Shown: in pieces, positions 7,618 to 16,174 of the stretch
Layout of the letters: each line of letters begins with the position of its first letter
How positions within the stretch are numbered: the stretch's first letter is position 1
Assembly: GCF_900167915.1 (NCBI RefSeq)
Contig: NZ_FUYM01000012.1
Location: 1 to 64,000 of the forward strand
DNA: 64,000 nucleotides
DNA from: Rhizorhabdus histidinilytica
GTDB lineage: Bacteria; Pseudomonadota; Alphaproteobacteria; Sphingomonadales; Sphingomonadaceae
Reading direction: 5' to 3'
Position numbers and translations under genes: made by a program
The notes under the pieces: generated by a model
What the model was told of the DNA's origin: nothing
Seen by the model: the letters and a program-made list of their open reading frames with translations, nothing else
Database searches by the model: none

Positions 7618-8306
7618 TCGGGATCTCCGGAGCAGAGGAAGTGCCACATGCGCTCGATGAGCGCGCCGGCCCTGACCGCGCGACGCGCGGCCTGGTCGGC
7701 TGTATATTCGAGGGGACGGATGCCGGCAGCGCGGGCGGGAAGCAGCGCCAGCTCGATCCGCGCAGCATCCTCGAGGAAGAAGGCAAAGGCCGCCGCCTCC
7801 TCGATCGTCGCGCCCGCAGTGACTGCACCGTTGCCACGCAGCACGATCGCGGCAGCGTCGCCCATCCTCCCGGCCACCTGCTCGGCCCGCTCGTCGTCCC
7901 GGACGAGCAGGACGTCCGGCCATAGCGGAGGTGACGGCGCGAAATAGCTGCCGAGCCCGTGCAGGACTCGCGGCGTCTCGCCGAGCGCCGACAGTGCCAT
8001 CACCGCCGGCGACTGGAAGCGGCAGACGCCGCCGACCGCCGGCCGCCGGCGGTAGATCTCGCGGTGGATACGCACTTCGGGCAAAGCCCGTTCGGGCAAT
8101 TCGCCGTCGATGGGCACGACCACGCCGGGATCGTCCGTTTCCACCGTTCCGAGCGGCTGCGGCGGCGAGCAGAGGAAATGCCGCTCGTCGATGCGTGCGC
8201 TGACATGGCCATAGGCATGAACCAGCCCGTGCCGCGCCGTCGCGCGGGCGGCGAGCCTCACACCTCTTGCGACATCCCTTCGGGCCTGAGCCGGTTCAGG
8301 CAGCAC
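7599..8306 (-). CDS. Class II aldolase/adducin-fold protein lacking the zinc histidines
   Basis: The 235-residue protein aligns with the class II aldolase/adducin family: HGLVHAYGHVSARI, a conserved Glu77 before RIHREIYRRRP, the S99-P100 of the metal loop, and LRGNGAVTAG. However, the HTHSP zinc motif reads RFQSP here (Arg96 and Gln98 replace the two His), and the third ligand in RNHG reads GNG (Asn159). All three zinc histidines are therefore gone, as in adducin-like non-enzymatic members. It may be a non-metal lyase, a subunit or a binding protein. It lies between the extradiol dioxygenase (10 bases away) and the hydratase (overlapping), firmly inside the operon, and shows no frame damage. 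Confidence 0.82.
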   Translation of the reverse strand: MLPEPAQARRDVARGVRLAARATARHGLVHAYGHVSARIDERHFLCSPPQPLGTVETDDPGVVVPIDGELPERALPEVRIHREIYRRRPAVGGVCRFQSPAVMALSALGETPRVLHGLGSYFAPSPPLWPDVLLVRDDERAEQVAGRMGDAAAIVLRGNGAVTAGATIEEAAAFAFFLEDAARIELALLPARAAGIRPLEYTADQAARRAVRAGALIERMWHFLCSGDPEWQPAD

Positions 8307-9186
8307 GCGCGATATCCGGCTCGGTCTTGAATTCGGGAATGTCGGGCAGCGAGCCCCACATGCAGAAGCTCGACGGAACCGCCGGAAAGGAGCGCGGCAC
8401 GTAGGTCTTCTCGTCCTCCGCCGTTATCATCCGAACGCCGGTGGAATATTCATAGACGATCCCGTCCGGCCCCATGAAGTAGAGGAATCGGGCACCGGAG
8501 GTTGGATGACGGCCGGGACCGAACACGATCCTGACATTGTGGTTCTGGAGGAAATACCAGGAGCGCATGATGTCGTCCTGGCTCTCCACCTGGAAATTGA
8601 CGTGCTGCACGCCGGCAAAAGTGGAGGGGAAAAGGGCGATCTTGTGATGCACCTCGTCGATGCGCAATAGTGCCGCATCGCCGATCCAGTCGCTCACCTT
8701 GGCATTGAGCAAGGTCGTATAGAAGCGCTCGTCCGCCTGGGCGTCGGCGGTCCGCAGGCCGACATGGCTGAACGAGGTGATGCCGGCATCGCGTGTTCCG
8801 TAATAGCGCTTGCCGCTCGCCGCCGGTCGGGCGACGAGGTCGATCACGTTGCCGGTCGGGTCCTTGATGGTGACGAGCCCGCGCACGCGCCGCTGCTCGC
8901 GCTCGTCGGACGTGCCGTGACGCACCGGGACGCCCGCATCCTCGAACATCGCGGCGGCGGCGTCGAGCGCCGCCATGTCCTTCATCTCGAAACCGAGCAC
9001 ATGTCCCGCCTCGCGCCCTCGCACATAGCAGATATTGTGGTCGCGATCGTCTCCGCGGAGATAGGCGGCGCTCGCCTCGCGACCGACCAGCTCGAGCCCG
9101 AGCATCTGCGTCGCGAAGCGGATGCTCTCGTCGAGATCCTCGGTGCCGATGCGGACGTAGCGGATGTCGTGCAGGTCCGCGCCCAT
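8296..9186 (-). CDS. Two-domain extradiol ring-cleavage dioxygenase (BphC/HsaC-like VOC)
   Basis: The 296-residue protein has two VOC modules. The C-terminal one carries the complete type I extradiol site: iron ligands His141 (SHVGL), His195 (QHVNF) and Glu246 (YEYSTG), and second-sphere His181, His227 and Tyr236. These match His146, His210, Glu260, His195, His241 and Tyr250 of BphC with a constant offset of about 14. It should open a catechol-type ring next to the diol using Fe(II) and O2. Start 9186 follows the stop of the single-module VOC gene by one base. This is the committed ring-opening step of the island; whether the substrate is monocyclic or polycyclic cannot be read from the sequence. 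Confidence 0.92.
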   Translation of the reverse strand: MGADLHDIRYVRIGTEDLDESIRFATQMLGLELVGREASAAYLRGDDRDHNICYVRGREAGHVLGFEMKDMAALDAAAAMFEDAGVPVRHGTSDEREQRRVRGLVTIKDPTGNVIDLVARPAASGKRYYGTRDAGITSFSHVGLRTADAQADERFYTTLLNAKVSDWIGDAALLRIDEVHHKIALFPSTFAGVQHVNFQVESQDDIMRSWYFLQNHNVRIVFGPGRHPTSGARFLYFMGPDGIVYEYSTGVRMITAEDEKTYVPRSFPAVPSSFCMWGSLPDIPEFKTEPDIARAA

Positions 9187-9187
9187 G

Positions 9188-9709
9188 TCAGCTTCCCTTG
9201 GTGAGGGTGGATTGCGGGCGCTGGAACTTACGGCTCATATGACCCGCGCCCTGCTGGTCGCCGAGCGCGAAGCCCCACGAATAGCCGCCCTTGGGATTGC
9301 ACAATATCTCCCAGGCATTGTCGTCCTTGTCCCAGAAGTAGAAGCAGTAGGTGCCGTGCTGGACCACCGGCTTGGTGATCTTGTGCAGACCCCATTTCTC
9401 CGCGTCGCGGAGCACGATCTGATAGGCCGCGTCCACCTCGGCTTCGGTCTCGACGTCGAGGCCGTTGTGATTGAGGAACGGCATCGCGTCCTTGGTTTTG
9501 GACGGGCTCTTCACCACGACGATGATCTGGTCTCCGCCGAGCCGCGCCCAGAACGAAACGTCCGCCATCTGTACCGTCTCGAAACCCAGGAACTCCTCGA
9601 AGAACCTCCGGGTGAAGGCGATGTCTCCGCACTCCAGCGTCGCGTGGCTGTAGAAATTGAGCTTGAGCGCGGGTTCGACCTTCTCGCGCGATTCGGCAAC
9701 GGTCGCCAT
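9188..9709 (-). CDS. Single-module VOC (glyoxalase/dioxygenase superfamily) protein
   Basis: The 173-residue protein is one VOC module: a YSHATLECGD strand at the start, FFEEFLGFETV, and VVQHGTYCFYFWDKDDNAWEIL at the end, offering candidate metal ligands His and Glu. VOC proteins of this size include lyases, isomerases and small dioxygenases, and a partner role with the neighbouring two-domain dioxygenase is possible. GGAGAGAGGCC precedes the ATG. It lies between the aldehyde dehydrogenase (17 bases) and the extradiol dioxygenase (1 base), so it is part of the same message. Its reaction is not assigned. Confidence 0.82.
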   Translation of the reverse strand: MATVAESREKVEPALKLNFYSHATLECGDIAFTRRFFEEFLGFETVQMADVSFWARLGGDQIIVVVKSPSKTKDAMPFLNHNGLDVETEAEVDAAYQIVLRDAEKWGLHKITKPVVQHGTYCFYFWDKDDNAWEILCNPKGGYSWGFALGDQQGAGHMSRKFQRPQSTLTKGS

Positions 9710-9726
9710 GGCCTCTCTCCTGTCGC

Positions 9727-11229
9727 TTATAGCTTGATGCAGATGTTGGTCGGTTCCGAATAGAAGTCGATCGAATGCTCGCCGCCCTCGCGGCCGATAC
9801 CGGACATCTTGGCCCCTCCGAAGGGCGTGCGCAGATCGCGCAGGAACCAGCAGTTCACCCAGGAGATACCCACCTCCATCGCCTTGCCGACGCGGTGCGC
9901 GCGCGACAGGTTCTGCGTCCAGATCGAGGAGGCGAGACCATATTCGGTATCGTTGGCGAATGCGATCGCCTCCTCCTCCGTATCGAAGGGGATGACCGCG
10001 CAGCAGGGGCCGAAGATCTCCTCCCGACATGTCCGCGCGCCATGGGGAAGGCCTGTCCAGATGGTCGGCTGCACGAAATAGCCGTTGGCGGCCTCGCCAG
10101 AGAGCCGCGGCACGCCCCCGCCGGTAACGACCGTCGCGCCTTCCTCCACCGCCAGGCTGTAATAATCGAGCACCTTGCGCCGATGCTCGTCCGAGATCAG
10201 CGGCCCGAGGTCGACGCCGTCGTCATGGGGCAGTCCGGGCTTCAGCGCTTCGGCCTTTGCCTTCAGGCCCGCGACGAACGCCGCGAAAACCGGCCTCTCG
10301 ACATAGATGCGCTCGGGCGCGAGGCAGACCTGGCCGGTGTTGAGGAACGCCGCACGGGCGAGACCGGCCACGGCCGCGTCCATATCCGCGTCGGCGAACA
10401 CGATGGCTGCGTTCTTGCCGCCCAGCTCAAACGACAGCGCCTTCACGGTCGGCGCCGCCGCCTTCATGATCGCCGATCCGGTGCGTGTCTCGCCGGTGAA
10501 GGTGATCGCCCGGATGCCGGGGTGGGAGGTCAGGAACTCGCCCGCCGAATCCGGTCCGAAGCCGTGCACGACGTTGAAGGCGCCGTCCGGCATGCCGACC
10601 TCGGCCATCACCTCGCCGAGCAAGGTGGTCGTCGAAGGCGTCTCCTCCGAAGGCTTCACGATGACCGCGTTGCCACAGGCCATGGCGGGGGCGACCTTCC
10701 ACGTCATCAGCAGCAAGGGCAGGTTCCACGGCGAGATCACGCCGACCACGCCGAGCGGCTTGCGCACCGCATAGTTGAGCGCCGTGCCCCCATCCGGCGT
10801 GTCCATCTCGAAGGTCTCGGTTGAGAGGTTGGCGATGGCGTCCGCGAAGACACGGAAATTGGCCGCTCCGCGAGGAATGTCGAGGTGGTGGGCGAGCGCG
10901 TGCGGCTTGCCGGTGTCGGCGATCTCGGCCTCGAGGAAGTCGTCGAACCGCTCCTCGATCCGGTCCGCCACCCGGCAGAGCAGCGCCCGCCGCCGGGCGA
11001 GCGGCATGCGCCCCCAGTCGCCCGCGACCGCCTTGCGCGCCGCGGTGACAGCCGCATCCACGATCGCGCGGTCAGCTTCATAGGCGACCGCGTGCACGCG
11101 CCCGGTCGCCGGATCGCGGATGTCGAAAGGAGAGCCTCCGTCGACGAAACGCCCGTCGACGAAATTGCGCAGCCGCCTCGGCCCCTCGCTCGGTACGGCG
11201 TCCGCCAGATGCATGCTTCGGGTCGCCAC
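9727..11229 (-). CDS. Aldehyde dehydrogenase (2-hydroxymuconic or CHM semialdehyde dehydrogenase type)
   Basis: This 500-residue NAD(P)-dependent dehydrogenase has the canonical blocks: ISPWNLPLLL, KPSEETP (cofactor), FTGETRTG, FELGGKN with the general base Glu, NTGQVCLAPER with the catalytic Cys, and EEIFGP. Its position at the head of a ring-cleavage operon and overall resemblance to DmpC/XylG/HpaE suggest oxidation of the semialdehyde made by the extradiol dioxygenase. Start: GTG 11229 has GGAGG seven bases upstream; a GTG at 11235 is too close to that site, and the ATG at 11214 is farther away. A copy of the shared operator lies about 35 bases upstream. Confidence 0.9.
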   Translation of the reverse strand: MATRSMHLADAVPSEGPRRLRNFVDGRFVDGGSPFDIRDPATGRVHAVAYEADRAIVDAAVTAARKAVAGDWGRMPLARRRALLCRVADRIEERFDDFLEAEIADTGKPHALAHHLDIPRGAANFRVFADAIANLSTETFEMDTPDGGTALNYAVRKPLGVVGVISPWNLPLLLMTWKVAPAMACGNAVIVKPSEETPSTTTLLGEVMAEVGMPDGAFNVVHGFGPDSAGEFLTSHPGIRAITFTGETRTGSAIMKAAAPTVKALSFELGGKNAAIVFADADMDAAVAGLARAAFLNTGQVCLAPERIYVERPVFAAFVAGLKAKAEALKPGLPHDDGVDLGPLISDEHRRKVLDYYSLAVEEGATVVTGGGVPRLSGEAANGYFVQPTIWTGLPHGARTCREEIFGPCCAVIPFDTEEEAIAFANDTEYGLASSIWTQNLSRAHRVGKAMEVGISWVNCWFLRDLRTPFGGAKMSGIGREGGEHSIDFYSEPTNICIKL

Positions 11230-11262
11230 TCTCACACCTCCAAACGACTCACGTCCATAAAA

Positions 11263-11277
11263 GACGTATACGTCCTA
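11263..11277 (+). promoter_or_regulatory. Candidate GntR operator, ALDH promoter
   Basis: GACGTATACGTCCTA differs from the copies at 2951 and 12186 by a single base, and that change makes GACGTATACGTC a perfect 12-bp palindrome. It sits 34 bases upstream of the ALDH start. The GTATAC centre is typical of GntR/FCD sites. Control of the ALDH-to-MarR operon is inferred. Confidence 0.6.
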
Positions 11278-11316
11278 CTTTTCCGATCGACAAGGGCATG
11301 CAATTGCCGCCCTAGC

Positions 11317-12069
11317 CTAAAACTTGCCCGCCGTGGCGCCGGCGATCGCGAACTGCAGGCTCATGCGAACACGTGCCGTGTCATATTCCGGCGCCAATGC
11401 CGCCAGCAGCTCCAGCGCGGTACGCGCGAGATGGCGTGCGGACAGCTCGCCGGCCAGCATCGCGTCGCCGGCGGAGATCGCGTCGAACAGGGCGCGATGC
11501 TCCCGCTCGCCGCGCTGCCACCAACCGGGCAGATGCTCGCCCTTGTAAGCCGATTGGTAGCGCTCGCTTCGCTTTTCGAGCGCATCGAGATCCGCAGCAT
11601 AGGCGTCCCCGGCCTGCGCCACGATCAGCCTGTGAAACTCCCGATGCAGCTTCTGCCAGACAGCGAAGCTGTCATGCGCATCACGCCCTTCCAGAGCATG
11701 GACGACCTCGCCGAGCCTTTCCTTCAGCGCCGCCGTCATGGTCCGCGTCGTGAAGGTCACGGCGAGCGCCTCCATCATGATGCGCTTCATGTAAAGCGCC
11801 TCGATATCCTTGGGGTCGAAGCCCAGCACACGGCTGCGGAAATTGGGCTCGCCGGTGACGAGACCGCCCTCCTGCAGCATCCGCATCGCTTCGCGCACCG
11901 GCGTCCGACTCACGTTGAGCAGGCGCGCGACCTCGACCTGCGACAGCACCGTGCCTGGCCTGAGCCGCCCGCTCAGGATTGATTCCTGCAGGCTCTCATA
12001 GACCTCGACCGCCGTCCGGCGGCCATCGCCACGCTCAAGCGGCCTCAACATATCGGGTTCCAAGCTCAT
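11317..12069 (-). CDS. GntR family regulator (FadR/FCD subfamily)
   Basis: The 250-residue protein has a GntR winged helix (LSQVEVARLLNVSRTPVREAM, about residues 42-62) and an all-helical FCD ligand domain. Metal or ligand residues are visible in KLHREFHRLI and GEREHRALFDAI...RHL. FCD regulators normally repress catabolic genes until a carboxylic acid effector binds. The gene lies between the ALDH operon and the TonB receptor and close to two of the four shared operator copies, so it is the best candidate for their ligand. Start is uncertain: ATG 12069 fits family length, ATG 12096 and 12051 are in frame, and none has a clear Shine-Dalgarno sequence. Confidence 0.88.
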   Translation of the reverse strand: MSLEPDMLRPLERGDGRRTAVEVYESLQESILSGRLRPGTVLSQVEVARLLNVSRTPVREAMRMLQEGGLVTGEPNFRSRVLGFDPKDIEALYMKRIMMEALAVTFTTRTMTAALKERLGEVVHALEGRDAHDSFAVWQKLHREFHRLIVAQAGDAYAADLDALEKRSERYQSAYKGEHLPGWWQRGEREHRALFDAISAGDAMLAGELSARHLARTALELLAALAPEYDTARVRMSLQFAIAGATAGKF

Positions 12070-12185
12070 GGATACTGCATGCCTAACTGGATACATTATG
12101 GCAAGGGGCAGCTTGCACGACCTGCTGTGCCAGATTCAATGGCCCAGCCTATTCCCGATATAGAGACGCAAAAAATAGATGAATG

Positions 12186-12200
12186 GACGTATAGGTCCTA
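12186..12200 (+). promoter_or_regulatory. Candidate GntR operator, gntR/TonB-receptor divergent region
   Basis: GACGTATAGGTCCTA here continues as TCTTGAC and is identical over 22 bases to the site before the pirin gene. It lies in the roughly 290-base spacer between the divergently transcribed regulator and the receptor, 117 bases before the regulator start and about 160 before the receptor start. It could control both. No other strong signal was seen in this spacer. Confidence 0.6.
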
Positions 12201-12360
12201 TCTTGACTTGGATCAGGCTGAATGCAAAAGTGCGTCCACTTATCACGGAGGCAGCGGGGCAGCTTCAGCCGGAAAACCCGGAAAGACCCCGATCCACCAA
12301 GGCAAGCCGCCAATCGGCGGACCAGACGCGAATCGGCGCGGTCAACAAGGAGGGGAGACG

Positions 12361-14511
12361 ATGACGAGAAACGGGATGACGAGACGGGCTCTCGCTGCAA
12401 GCATGACGGCGCTGGCCGCCGCCCTGCCAGCCCATGCGCAGACCTCCACCCCCAACGCCGACACTCGGACGGCGGGCGAGGTCACCGGCATCGAGGATAT
12501 CGTCGTGACCGCGCAGAAGCGCAGCGAGAATCTGCAGAGGACCCCGGCGGCGGTCACCGCCTTCACCGGCAGCTCGCTCGTCCAGTCAGGCACGACCGAC
12601 CTTCGCGCGGTGCAGAACATCGTTCCCGCTGCCCGCTTCCAGCAGGAAGGCGCCACCACGCAGGTGATCCTGCGCGGCGTCGGCTCGAACTTGGACTTCG
12701 GCAATGTCGAACCGACGGTCGCCTTCAACGTCAACGGCATCTTCACCCCGCGCGAAGGCACCAGCCAGCCCTTTTTCGACCTCGATCGGATCGAGGTGCT
12801 GCCGGGACCGCAGGGCACGCTCTACGGTCGCAATGCGCTCGGCGGCACGATCAACGTCTCGTTCAAGCGGCCGACGCACGAGGCCGAGACGAGCGGCGTG
12901 ATCGAGGGCGGCAATTACGATCTGATGCACGCCACCCTCGTGCAGAACCTGCCGCTGTCCGATGCGCTCGCGGTGCGCGCGGCGGTCGATTACACCAAGC
13001 GCGACGGCTATATGGAGACGGGCGCCTATTCAAAGGACGACATCGCCGTCCGCCTGGGCCTGCTGTACGAACCGAGCACGGACGTCTCGTTCTATCTCTG
13101 GGGCCAATATACCAACCGCGACGGATCCCCCTCCAACCTGGTGAACAAGGGGTTCGATCCAAATACGGGCCAGTTCAGCGAGAATGCGTTCCTGCGAAAG
13201 GATCCGTGGGACGAGCTCCGTGTGGGGGCGTTCGCGGATCCCGCGCTCCTGCCTTTCGGCCAGCCGATCAAGGAAAAGCAGAAATACCATCTTTGGAACT
13301 TCGGCGGACAGCTCGACGTCCAATTGGCCGATGGCCTGACCCTCACCTATATCCCGGGCTATTTCCGGCTGGACTCGCATTCACGCTACTGGCTCGGCGT
13401 CATTCCCGATTTCAAGGAAGACAATTACCGGCTGCTGACGCAGGAACTGCGGCTCGCCGGCGATGGCGAGAGGCTGGACTGGCTGGTCGGTCTCTACGGC
13501 TATACTCAGCGCACCTATGGCTTCTCGTACGTCGGCAAGGAAGCCGGACCATTCGGGTTCATCGCCAGCGGCGTTCTCCACCATCGCGTCAAGGGCATCG
13601 CGCTGTTCGGCCAGGCAACCTATCACCTTACCGATGCATGGCGGATCACCGCGGGCGGCCGCGGCAGCCTGGACAAGCGCAAGGCGAACGGCATCTCGCC
13701 GGACGTCGGCAATCCGCTCTTCACCTTCGAAAAGTCGTACAAGCGGTTCGATTTCAAGATCGGCACCGAATATGATTTGACGCCCAAGGTGATGACCTAT
13801 CTCACCTACCAGACCGCCTATCAGCCGGGCACGTTCAACGAGGTGCCTTCGACACCCGCCAAGTCGAACCGGATCAGCCCCCCGAAACTGTCGTCGATCA
13901 CCGGCGGCTTCAAGAGCCGTTTCCTCGACAATCGACTGCAGATCAATGTCGAAGCCTTCTACTATTCCTACCGCGACCTGCTGTTGCAGGCTTATGATGC
14001 GAGCAAACCATATAATGAGATCTTCAACGCCAAGGCCGAAACCTACGGCGTCCAGATCGACGCGGTGCTCCAGCCGACGCCGGACGACCGATTGAACGCA
14101 TCGGTTGGCTATCTCCATGCGCGGACCAAGAAATATGCCGTGGCCGGGCTGGAGCGCTTCGAGAATCTGAGCCTGCCCTATGCGGCGGACTGGACGATCA
14201 ACCTCGCCTACCAGCACGATTTCCATCTGGCGAGCGGCTATATCCGGCCAATGGTCGATGCCCGCTACGAAAGCTCCTATTTCGCGGACTTCGTCCATAC
14301 GCCCGGCACGCGCCAGCGACCTACCTGGCGGGAGAACGCCTCGATCACCTATTTCGCCGACAGCGGGCGGTGGAGCGCCGGGGCATGGATCAAGAACATC
14401 ACCAACAAGGCAGTGATCGCGGCAACCGCGGCGGCGGGCATTCCCGGCCCCGCGACCGCTTATCTCGAGGAACCGCGCACCTATGGCGCGCGCGTCACCT
14501 TCAATTTCTGA
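12361..14511 (+). CDS. TonB-dependent outer-membrane receptor
   Basis: This 716-residue receptor has a Sec signal peptide with a typical cleavage after LPAHA, a TonB box region (IEDIVVTAQKRSENLQ), and a plug domain with VILRGVG and RIEVLPGPQGTLYGRNALGGTIN. It ends in a 22-strand barrel with a terminal phenylalanine (VTFNF). Sphingomonads use many such receptors for organic substrates as well as iron. Placement with ring-cleavage genes and an operator copy suggests uptake of the island's substrate. AAGGAGGGGAGACG precedes ATG 12361. It leads a run of rightward genes through 17604. Confidence 0.92.
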   Translation: MTRNGMTRRALAASMTALAAALPAHAQTSTPNADTRTAGEVTGIEDIVVTAQKRSENLQRTPAAVTAFTGSSLVQSGTTDLRAVQNIVPAARFQQEGATTQVILRGVGSNLDFGNVEPTVAFNVNGIFTPREGTSQPFFDLDRIEVLPGPQGTLYGRNALGGTINVSFKRPTHEAETSGVIEGGNYDLMHATLVQNLPLSDALAVRAAVDYTKRDGYMETGAYSKDDIAVRLGLLYEPSTDVSFYLWGQYTNRDGSPSNLVNKGFDPNTGQFSENAFLRKDPWDELRVGAFADPALLPFGQPIKEKQKYHLWNFGGQLDVQLADGLTLTYIPGYFRLDSHSRYWLGVIPDFKEDNYRLLTQELRLAGDGERLDWLVGLYGYTQRTYGFSYVGKEAGPFGFIASGVLHHRVKGIALFGQATYHLTDAWRITAGGRGSLDKRKANGISPDVGNPLFTFEKSYKRFDFKIGTEYDLTPKVMTYLTYQTAYQPGTFNEVPSTPAKSNRISPPKLSSITGGFKSRFLDNRLQINVEAFYYSYRDLLLQAYDASKPYNEIFNAKAETYGVQIDAVLQPTPDDRLNASVGYLHARTKKYAVAGLERFENLSLPYAADWTINLAYQHDFHLASGYIRPMVDARYESSYFADFVHTPGTRQRPTWRENASITYFADSGRWSAGAWIKNITNKAVIAATAAAGIPGPATAYLEEPRTYGARVTFNF

Positions 14512-14526
14512 CGATGGAGGCGATGA

Positions 14527-15294
14527 TTGGCCGGCATGCTCGATAATCTTTCGGTCCTGGTCACGGGTGCGGGAGGCGGGATCGGTTCCGCCACCGCGCT
14601 TGTCCTGGCCCGTCATGGCGCACGACTGATCCTGACCGACGTCGACGCGGGAGCCGGGGAGGCGGCGACCAAGGCGGTCACCGACACTGGCGGCGAAGCC
14701 TATTTCGTGCCCGCCGACCTCGGATCGGAGGAGCAGATCGCCGGCCTCGTCAAAACGACGGTCGATCGCTTCGGCCGGATCGATGGTGCGTTCAACAATG
14801 CGGCGGTCGAGCAGCACAACAAGCCGCTCGACGAGATCACCACCGAGGAGTGGGACAAGGTCATCCGCATCAATCTGTCGGCGGTCTTCTTCTGCATGAA
14901 ATACGAAGCGAGAGCCATGCTCGCGCAAGGCGGCGGGTCGATCGTCAACACCGCCTCCTCGCTCGGCCAGGTAGGGCTGGCCGGCGCCGCCGATTATTGC
15001 TCGGCCAAGCATGGCGTGCTGGGCCTCACGCGCGCGGGCGGCGCGGATTACGGCCAGCGCGGCATCCGCGTGAACGCGATCCTTCCCGGCATCACGCGCA
15101 CACCGATGATCAGACGGTTGAGCGAGGACCCCGCGCTATCGGCCACGTTCGACCGGCTGCGGCTGCGTCACTCGATGGGCCGCTTCGGCGAACCGGACGA
15201 GATCGGGGAATCGGTTGCCTGGCTGCTTTCGCCGCAGGCATCCTTCGTGAACGGCGCCGCCATCGCGGTCGACGGCGGCTATCTTTCCATCTGA
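14527..15294 (+). CDS. Short-chain dehydrogenase/reductase (classical SDR)
   Basis: The 255-residue protein is a complete classical SDR: VTGAGGGIGSATALVL (NAD(P) loop), LTDVDAGAG (Asp suggesting NAD preference), NNAAVE, the catalytic Ser in NTASSL, YCSAK with the Tyr and Lys, and the C-terminal AVDGGYLS. It would oxidise an alcohol or dihydrodiol, or reduce a ketone. The start is probably TTG 14527, because GGAGG lies six bases upstream; the next in-frame ATG (14536) is 15 bases from it. It lies 15 bases after the TonB-receptor stop. Confidence 0.88.
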   Translation: MAGMLDNLSVLVTGAGGGIGSATALVLARHGARLILTDVDAGAGEAATKAVTDTGGEAYFVPADLGSEEQIAGLVKTTVDRFGRIDGAFNNAAVEQHNKPLDEITTEEWDKVIRINLSAVFFCMKYEARAMLAQGGGSIVNTASSLGQVGLAGAADYCSAKHGVLGLTRAGGADYGQRGIRVNAILPGITRTPMIRRLSEDPALSATFDRLRLRHSMGRFGEPDEIGESVAWLLSPQASFVNGAAIAVDGGYLSI

Positions 15295-15306
15295 ACGGAG
15301 CAATCG

Positions 15307-15762
15307 ATGTACATGCTCTCCCACGCTATCCCGGTGAACCCCGACGGCATCGAGCCGAAGCTCACGCGCGAGCAGGTTTGGCGCGGGCTCGAGATGAAGG
15401 CGGAGAACGCCATCCCCTTCGTCAACGGAATGACTCAATGCGACCTGATCGAGCGCAAGGATAATGTGATCCTGCGCGAGATCACTTTCGCCGGCATGCA
15501 GAGCAAGGAGCTCATCACGCTGTTCGCACCGGTCAAGGTGCAGTTCGAGCGGCAGGACGGCACGGGCTGGATCGATAATGTGATCAGTGATTCCGACGAC
15601 GGGCTCCTCCTCTCCTTCACCTTCGGCATTCGCTTCCCCGGCATTGCCGAGGGCAGCCCCGAGGAGTCGGCCAAGGGCGACAGCATGCGCGGCGCCTATG
15701 TCGGCGCGGTCGGCGCCACGCTCAGTCGCGTGCGGCAGATGGTGGCGGACGGCGAACTCTGA
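15307..15762 (+). CDS. AtaL-like SRPBCC-fold protein (DUF1857)
   Basis: The 151-residue protein has a helix-grip (START/SRPBCC) pattern: TREQVWRGLEMKAENAIPFV near the start, a central strand set with VKVQFERQDGTGWIDNVI, and a long C-terminal helix with GATLSRVRQMVADG. This resembles the DUF1857/AtaL group of proteins, small hydrophobic-ligand binders often found with aromatic or polyketide genes. No catalytic residue can be named. It is 12 bases behind the SDR and in the same probable operon. The family call is from overall pattern and is moderately sure. Confidence 0.68.
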   Translation: MYMLSHAIPVNPDGIEPKLTREQVWRGLEMKAENAIPFVNGMTQCDLIERKDNVILREITFAGMQSKELITLFAPVKVQFERQDGTGWIDNVISDSDDGLLLSFTFGIRFPGIAEGSPEESAKGDSMRGAYVGAVGATLSRVRQMVADGEL

Positions 15763-15805
15763 CAGGATCGCGCCCGAACGAAAATGAACATGAAGGAGAG
15801 GAAGA

Positions 15806-16174
15806 GTGTCACTGGAATGGGTAGCCGCCTTCTTCCGCGATGCCGACATGGTCGAGATCGACAAGCTCGCGGCATGGTTCGCCGATGATATCGAGCTGCG
15901 TTTCGCCAATAATCCCGCGATCCGCGACAAGGCGACCGCCGTTCAGGTGATGAGCCAGTTCTACGATTCGATCTCGGGGATGAGCCATTCGGTCGAGACG
16001 CTGATCGGCGACGGCGAAGCCGCTGCCCAACAGGCCATCGTCACCTATACGCGCAAGGACGGCGGCGTCGTCCCCCTGCCCGTCTCCAGCTATTTGCGCC
16101 GCAACGCCGCCGGCAAGCTCGACCGGCTGTGGATCTATATCGACATCGCTCCGCTCTGGGCGGATGCGGCCTGA
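15806..16174 (+). CDS. SnoaL-like (NTF2-fold) protein
   Basis: The 122-residue product starts with GTG at 15806 behind AGGAGAGGAAGA, then reads SLEWVAAFFRDADMVEIDKLAAWF, ELRFANNP, AVQVMSQFYDSISGMSHSVE. This is the common helix-helix-strand start of small NTF2/SnoaL proteins. Such proteins act as isomerases, dehydratases or epoxide hydrolases, or have no known activity. Its stop overlaps the ATG of the next SDR (TGATG). It is one of three NTF2-like genes in the island; all three differ clearly in sequence, so they are not recent duplicates. Confidence 0.78.
   Translation: MSLEWVAAFFRDADMVEIDKLAAWFADDIELRFANNPAIRDKATAVQVMSQFYDSISGMSHSVETLIGDGEAAAQQAIVTYTRKDGGVVPLPVSSYLRRNAAGKLDRLWIYIDIAPLWADAA

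Noticed and set aside
13381-15012. Open frame of 543 codons on the minus strand opposite the TonB receptor
   Set aside because: It crosses two real plus-strand genes and has no recognisable protein features.
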